Shown here piece by piece: positions 60,953 to 64,000 of a DNA stretch of 64,000 bases. The position numbers were made by a program, and so were the translations under genes. How positions within the stretch are numbered: position 1 is the stretch's first letter; the number at the start of each line of letters is the position of its first letter. This DNA comes from Mesorhizobium sp. LMG 17147 (GTDB taxonomy: Bacteria > Pseudomonadota > Alphaproteobacteria > Rhizobiales > Rhizobiaceae), in NCBI RefSeq assembly GCF_024297145.1, contig NZ_JANCTC010000014.1:51996-115995 (forward strand), written 5' to 3'. The notes under the pieces are model-generated. The model made no database searches. It saw only the letters and a list, made by a program, of their open reading frames with translations, and was not told where the DNA came from.

Positions 60953-61702
60953 ATGCCGGAATTGTTCTCGCTCAAGGGCCGTGTCGCATTGGTCACGGGT
61001 GCCTCGCGTGGTCTTGGTTTTGCCATGGCCAAGGCACTTGCGGAAAACGGCGCGACGGTGGTCGTCAATGCCCGCGACGTGGCCGCCCTTTCCGCCGCGG
61101 CGGACAGGATAGGTGCAGAAGCCCTGCCGTTCGATGTCACCGACGCGGCGATCTCAAGGGCGTCGCTCGAAGGAATCGTCGAACGCCACGGGCGCCTCGA
61201 CATTCTGGTCAACAACGCCGGCATCCAGCATCGTAAACCGCTGGTCGAATGGCAGGACGAGGATTTCAACCACGTGGTTGCCGTCAATCTGTCGGCTTGC
61301 TTCCGCATGATGCGCGACGCGGTGCGCCTGATGCTGCCAAACAAGTTCGGGCGCATAATAAACACCGGATCGGTCGCAGCGATCCTTGGCCGTCCCACCA
61401 TTCACGCCTATGTGGCGGCAAAGGCGGGGCTGCACGGGCTGACACGCTCAACTGCCGCTGAGCTGGGCCGCCACGGCATCACCGTCAACGCGATCGCCCC
61501 AGGCTATTTCGCCACCGAGCTCAACACCGCACTTATGCACGACGAGGCCTTCACCAAATGGGTCGAGGCACGAACCCCCGCGGGCCGCTGGGCCCAGCCT
61601 GAGGAACTCGGCGGAGCCGTGGTGTTTCTCGCCTCCGACGCTGCCGCTTACGTCAACGGGCACGTGCTGGCCGTTGACGGCGGGCTATCGGTTTCCCTGT
61701 GA
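60953..61702 (+). CDS. SDR, gluconate 5-dehydrogenase-like
   Basis: The 249-residue SDR has VALVTGASRGLGFAMAKALA, NNAGIQHRKPLVEWQDEDFN and the YVAAKAG active site (YxxxK). The pattern is close to gluconate 5-dehydrogenase (IdnO) and related sugar-acid dehydrogenases. It lies after the sugar ABC genes and may process the imported sugar or polyol. A weak AGGGGAT site precedes the ATG. Confidence 0.88.
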   Translation: MPELFSLKGRVALVTGASRGLGFAMAKALAENGATVVVNARDVAALSAAADRIGAEALPFDVTDAAISRASLEGIVERHGRLDILVNNAGIQHRKPLVEWQDEDFNHVVAVNLSACFRMMRDAVRLMLPNKFGRIINTGSVAAILGRPTIHAYVAAKAGLHGLTRSTAAELGRHGITVNAIAPGYFATELNTALMHDEAFTKWVEARTPAGRWAQPEELGGAVVFLASDAAAYVNGHVLAVDGGLSVSL

Positions 61703-61926
61703 TTTCAACCGGCGACACCGTGCCGGCAGGGCGTGCCTGATAGCGCCTGAAATGACGACTTGCTGCATGCGCTGCTGGCCTGGTCCCCTGCGCGGACGCA
61801 GACGCCACACGATTGGATGGCGCGCCGCATTGCAGCCGCCGACTTTCGATTCGCAACGGGTTATTTCGACGTCTGGCGGCATCGATGCTTGATGCCGCCA
61901 ATATTTCATTCCACACACCGGCCACG

Positions 61927-62796
61927 ATGAGAAACGACATACGGGATCAGCGCCGGGTATTCGGGTGGGCCTTGCCCACTTCGATTGCCCTGCATCTGCT
62001 CATCGTCGCGTTTTTGTTGTTCGGACTGCCGGCAACGCTCTCGCAGCCAGGGAAGGAGCAGGCCATTGCGGTGGATATCGTGCCGCCGCCCAAACCGCCG
62101 GAAAAAACCAAACCTCCGTCCCCCGCTGAACCGCCCAAGCCGGAAAAGCCGCCGGAAGCAAAGGTCGAGACCCCGGCGAGCCGTGAGGTCGCCGCGCAGA
62201 GACCTGTCTTCCAATTCGGTGAGAAGGACGCCGGTCCGCGCAAGTCTCTGGACGGCAACAGTGCGGAGGATGGTTCGGAACAACCGCCAGCGCCGCAAGA
62301 TCCCAATAACCAGGATCTTGCACAGCCACCTGCCGTGACTGCGGTCGACGGGAACGACCAGGCTCCGCCGCCTGGCGCATCACAGCCGCCGAAGCCCAAG
62401 CCAGCGGATGTCGCCAAAGTGCAAAAGCCGTTGAAGCTTGAAAAAGCGAAAAGATTGTTCTCGCAAACGGCAACCGGTGATCCGGTAGCGACAACCGCCA
62501 TGAAAAATGTGCCGCGCCCCGTGCGGATCGGTCAGCTCTGCAACACGGAACTCGCACAGCAATTGGTGCACGCGTCGCCCCCCTATTTCCCAGACAGCTT
62601 GCTTGAGTATCGGCTGAAGGCCGGCACGGTCATGAACGTCGCCAGTGCGCCGTTCCCCGCAAACGGGCAGTGGTACGATCTGAGCTTTCGTTGTGAGGTC
62701 GATCCGGACGCAACGAAAGTCGTGTCGTTCGCCTTCCGTGTTGGAAATCCGGTGCCGCGCAGTGAATGGAAGCGCCGCGGGTTGCCCGCCAATTAG
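61927..62796 (+). CDS. DUF930 protein with Pro-rich TonB-like linker
   Basis: The 289-residue protein has one N-terminal helix (FGWALPTSIALHLLIVAFLL). A long Pro/Lys/Glu linker (PPPKPPEKTKPPSPAEPPKP) and a C-terminal DUF930 domain with two Cys (IGQLCNTELAQQL, SFRCEVDPDATK) follow. The helix and linker resemble TonB, but the C-terminal domain does not. The protein likely spans the periplasm. The ATG at 61927 is set by the helix. Confidence 0.85.
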   Translation: MRNDIRDQRRVFGWALPTSIALHLLIVAFLLFGLPATLSQPGKEQAIAVDIVPPPKPPEKTKPPSPAEPPKPEKPPEAKVETPASREVAAQRPVFQFGEKDAGPRKSLDGNSAEDGSEQPPAPQDPNNQDLAQPPAVTAVDGNDQAPPPGASQPPKPKPADVAKVQKPLKLEKAKRLFSQTATGDPVATTAMKNVPRPVRIGQLCNTELAQQLVHASPPYFPDSLLEYRLKAGTVMNVASAPFPANGQWYDLSFRCEVDPDATKVVSFAFRVGNPVPRSEWKRRGLPAN

Positions 62797-62948
62797 GTGG
62801 TCAAGGCCACGGAGGCTGGCTGTCCGGCGCCATCAAATCCGGCTGGCGATGTCTTCGCGCGGCCCGGGTGACCGAACCAACACGCCCCAAAAATGGCTTT
62901 CGTCAGTGGCCGCCGAAGTCTAGCATACGGCTTTGGGAGGAGGGTTCG

Positions 62949-63749
62949 ATGACTTCAAGTTTCAATGTTCACCATGCTGCCGGCTATGAGCAGCTCATGG
63001 GCCGCTGGAGCCAAAGGCTCGCGCCGCTGTTCATCGACTTTGCGGGCCTTAAAGACGGCGAAAAGATCCTCGACGTCGGTTGCGGCACCGGCAGCCTGAC
63101 CTTCGCGCTCGTCAAGGCCGCTGACCTCCGTGAGGTCGCCGCGATCGACTTTTCAGCCGTTTTTGTCGAGGAGGCAATCCGGCGCAACTCCGATCCGCGG
63201 ATAAAAATCCGTCAGGCGGATGCCTGCGCCCTGCCCTTTGAGGACGGCGCGTTCGACCGTGCCCTGGCCTTGCTCGTGCTCCATTTCGTGCCCGAAGCCG
63301 GCAAGGCAGTCGCCGAGATGCGCCGCGTCGTGCGGCCGGGCGGCGTGGTCGCGGCGACGGTATGGGACCATCTCGGCGGCATGCCGGGGATGCGCATGAT
63401 GATCGACACGGTGGCGGTGCTCAGCGAAGGCGGACGTCAGCTGCGCGCCCGCTATTGCACGCAGCCGATGATGCAGCCGGGTGAAATGAAACGGACCTTT
63501 GTCGAGCAGGGTCTCCGCGACGTTACAGAGACCGAGCTGATGATCCGCATGGACTATCAAAACTTCGACGATTACTGGGCGCCGATAGCCGCCGGCGAAG
63601 GGCCGCTCGGCAAGTATGTGGCCACGCTCGATCCAGAAGAGCGGGCGCGCGTCGACGCCGCCATGCGCGACGCCTACGAGGCCGGCCGGCCCGACGGCCC
63701 GAGATCCTTTGCGAATGTCGCATGGGCCTGCCGCGGCATCGTTGCCTGA
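62949..63749 (+). CDS. Class I SAM-dependent methyltransferase
   Basis: The 266-residue protein has motif I in KILDVGCGTGSLTFALVKAA, motif II-like DACALPFEDGAFDRALALLV and a VVRPGGVVAATVWDHLGG strand. It fits the UbiE/Methyltransf_11 group. The substrate is unknown. GGGAGGAGGG lies six bases before the ATG at 62949. Confidence 0.9.
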   Translation: MTSSFNVHHAAGYEQLMGRWSQRLAPLFIDFAGLKDGEKILDVGCGTGSLTFALVKAADLREVAAIDFSAVFVEEAIRRNSDPRIKIRQADACALPFEDGAFDRALALLVLHFVPEAGKAVAEMRRVVRPGGVVAATVWDHLGGMPGMRMMIDTVAVLSEGGRQLRARYCTQPMMQPGEMKRTFVEQGLRDVTETELMIRMDYQNFDDYWAPIAAGEGPLGKYVATLDPEERARVDAAMRDAYEAGRPDGPRSFANVAWACRGIVA

Positions 63750-63882
63750 CCGGTCCGGCAGCCGGGATGCATTCATCGCATAGGAAGCATCGCTCTCCTC
63801 GCGCCGGCTTGTCCCGCTGTTGACGGGACGGCCTGCGCTTCGGCGCCGCCAGATCCGCCAAGGGTGGCTGCGTTAGAGTCTT

Positions 63883-64000
63883 TCACGTTTTGACGGAAGC
63901 GTAGCCGGCGTTTGCGAAGTAGTTGTTGCATTCGGTTGCCTCGATCGTTTCAACGAGGTGGCCGATGTGGCGCCAAGTGTCCTCGGCGGTACGCTTCTGC
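63883..64000 (-). mobile_element. IS630-family transposase, 3' end (cut by window edge)
   Basis: The minus strand reads QKRTAEDTWRHIGHLVETIE, then ATECNNYFANAGYASVKT and a stop at 63883. This closely matches the C-terminus of rhizobial IS630 transposases, where the final Glu of the DDE triad lies a little upstream. The element continues outside the window. Its terminal repeat probably lies just before the stop, near 63870. Confidence 0.8.

Noticed and set aside
1..64000. CRISPR arrays and tRNA or rRNA genes
   Set aside because: No regularly spaced repeats and no tRNA-like cloverleaf or rRNA segments were noticed on either strand by eye.

Overview
The window looks like chromosome from a Mesorhizobium-type alphaproteobacterium (order Hyphomicrobiales). 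Supporting signs are the high GC content, a CIRCE-controlled groESL, a ROSE-like RNA thermometer before hsp20, DUF982, Usg and DUF2285 proteins, an aqpS-containing arsenic cluster of the Sinorhizobium type, RIME-like intergenic palindromes, an alphaproteobacterial GTTC-N7-GTTC SOS box and an IS630-type transposase end. The genus call is an inference from gene content; no rRNA or other marker gene is present.

Layout. 1-3400: heat-shock block (groEL 5' end, groES, CIRCE, Usg, DUF982, ROSE and two hsp20 genes). 3460-4142: membrane-protein gene broken by one frameshift. 4252-10068: six-gene plus-strand operon resembling E. coli ynbABCD (CDP-alcohol phosphatidyltransferase, hydrolase-methyltransferase fusion, PAP2-dual-specificity phosphatase fusion, small membrane protein, PlsC-type acyltransferase, CdsA-type cytidylyltransferase), ending at a strong hairpin. 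10193-15268: AI-2E family transporter with a soluble tail, small secreted protein, OafA-type acyltransferase. 15328-20540: small proteins and regulators, including a GcrA-like protein and a CI/LexA-like repressor with a clear operator. 20613-26419: GNAT, NADAR, SOS-controlled dinB, FAD-Rieske oxidoreductase, sulfite-oxidase-type molybdoenzyme. 26760-28957: ECF sigma factor module, VOC protein and a small hypothetical. 28974-34177: arsenic region (MFS, Cys-tailed flavoprotein, two ArsR, ArsC, AqpS, NQO1-type oxidoreductase).

35926-41194: about 5 kb bounded by direct copies of the 5' end of an rRNA pseudouridine synthase gene. It carries a MerR/cation-transporter pair, an integrase remnant, a peroxiredoxin and a LuxR-TPR regulator; only the right copy of the gene is intact. 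42008-42910: Xre-RES toxin-antitoxin pair. 43136-45291: NfeD protease plus slipin. 45461-47506: LysR plus quinone-oxidoreductase-like gene. 47593-51376: three-subunit PaoABC-like aldehyde oxidase. 51377-53438: candidate minus-strand small RNA, TetR and a secreted protein. 53439-57535: membrane protein, serine hydrolase, coiled-coil protein. 57989-61702: sugar ABC transporter and SDR. 61927-64000: DUF930 protein, methyltransferase and the 3' end of an IS630 transposase.

The most interesting items are the ynb-like phospholipid operon, the direct-repeat-bounded metal/oxidant segment with its integrase relic, the Cys-tailed flavoprotein/MFS arm of the arsenic cluster, the ROSE element with duplicated promoter-like blocks, the candidate small RNA near 51.8 kb, and a 38-residue membrane miniprotein at 15328-15444.
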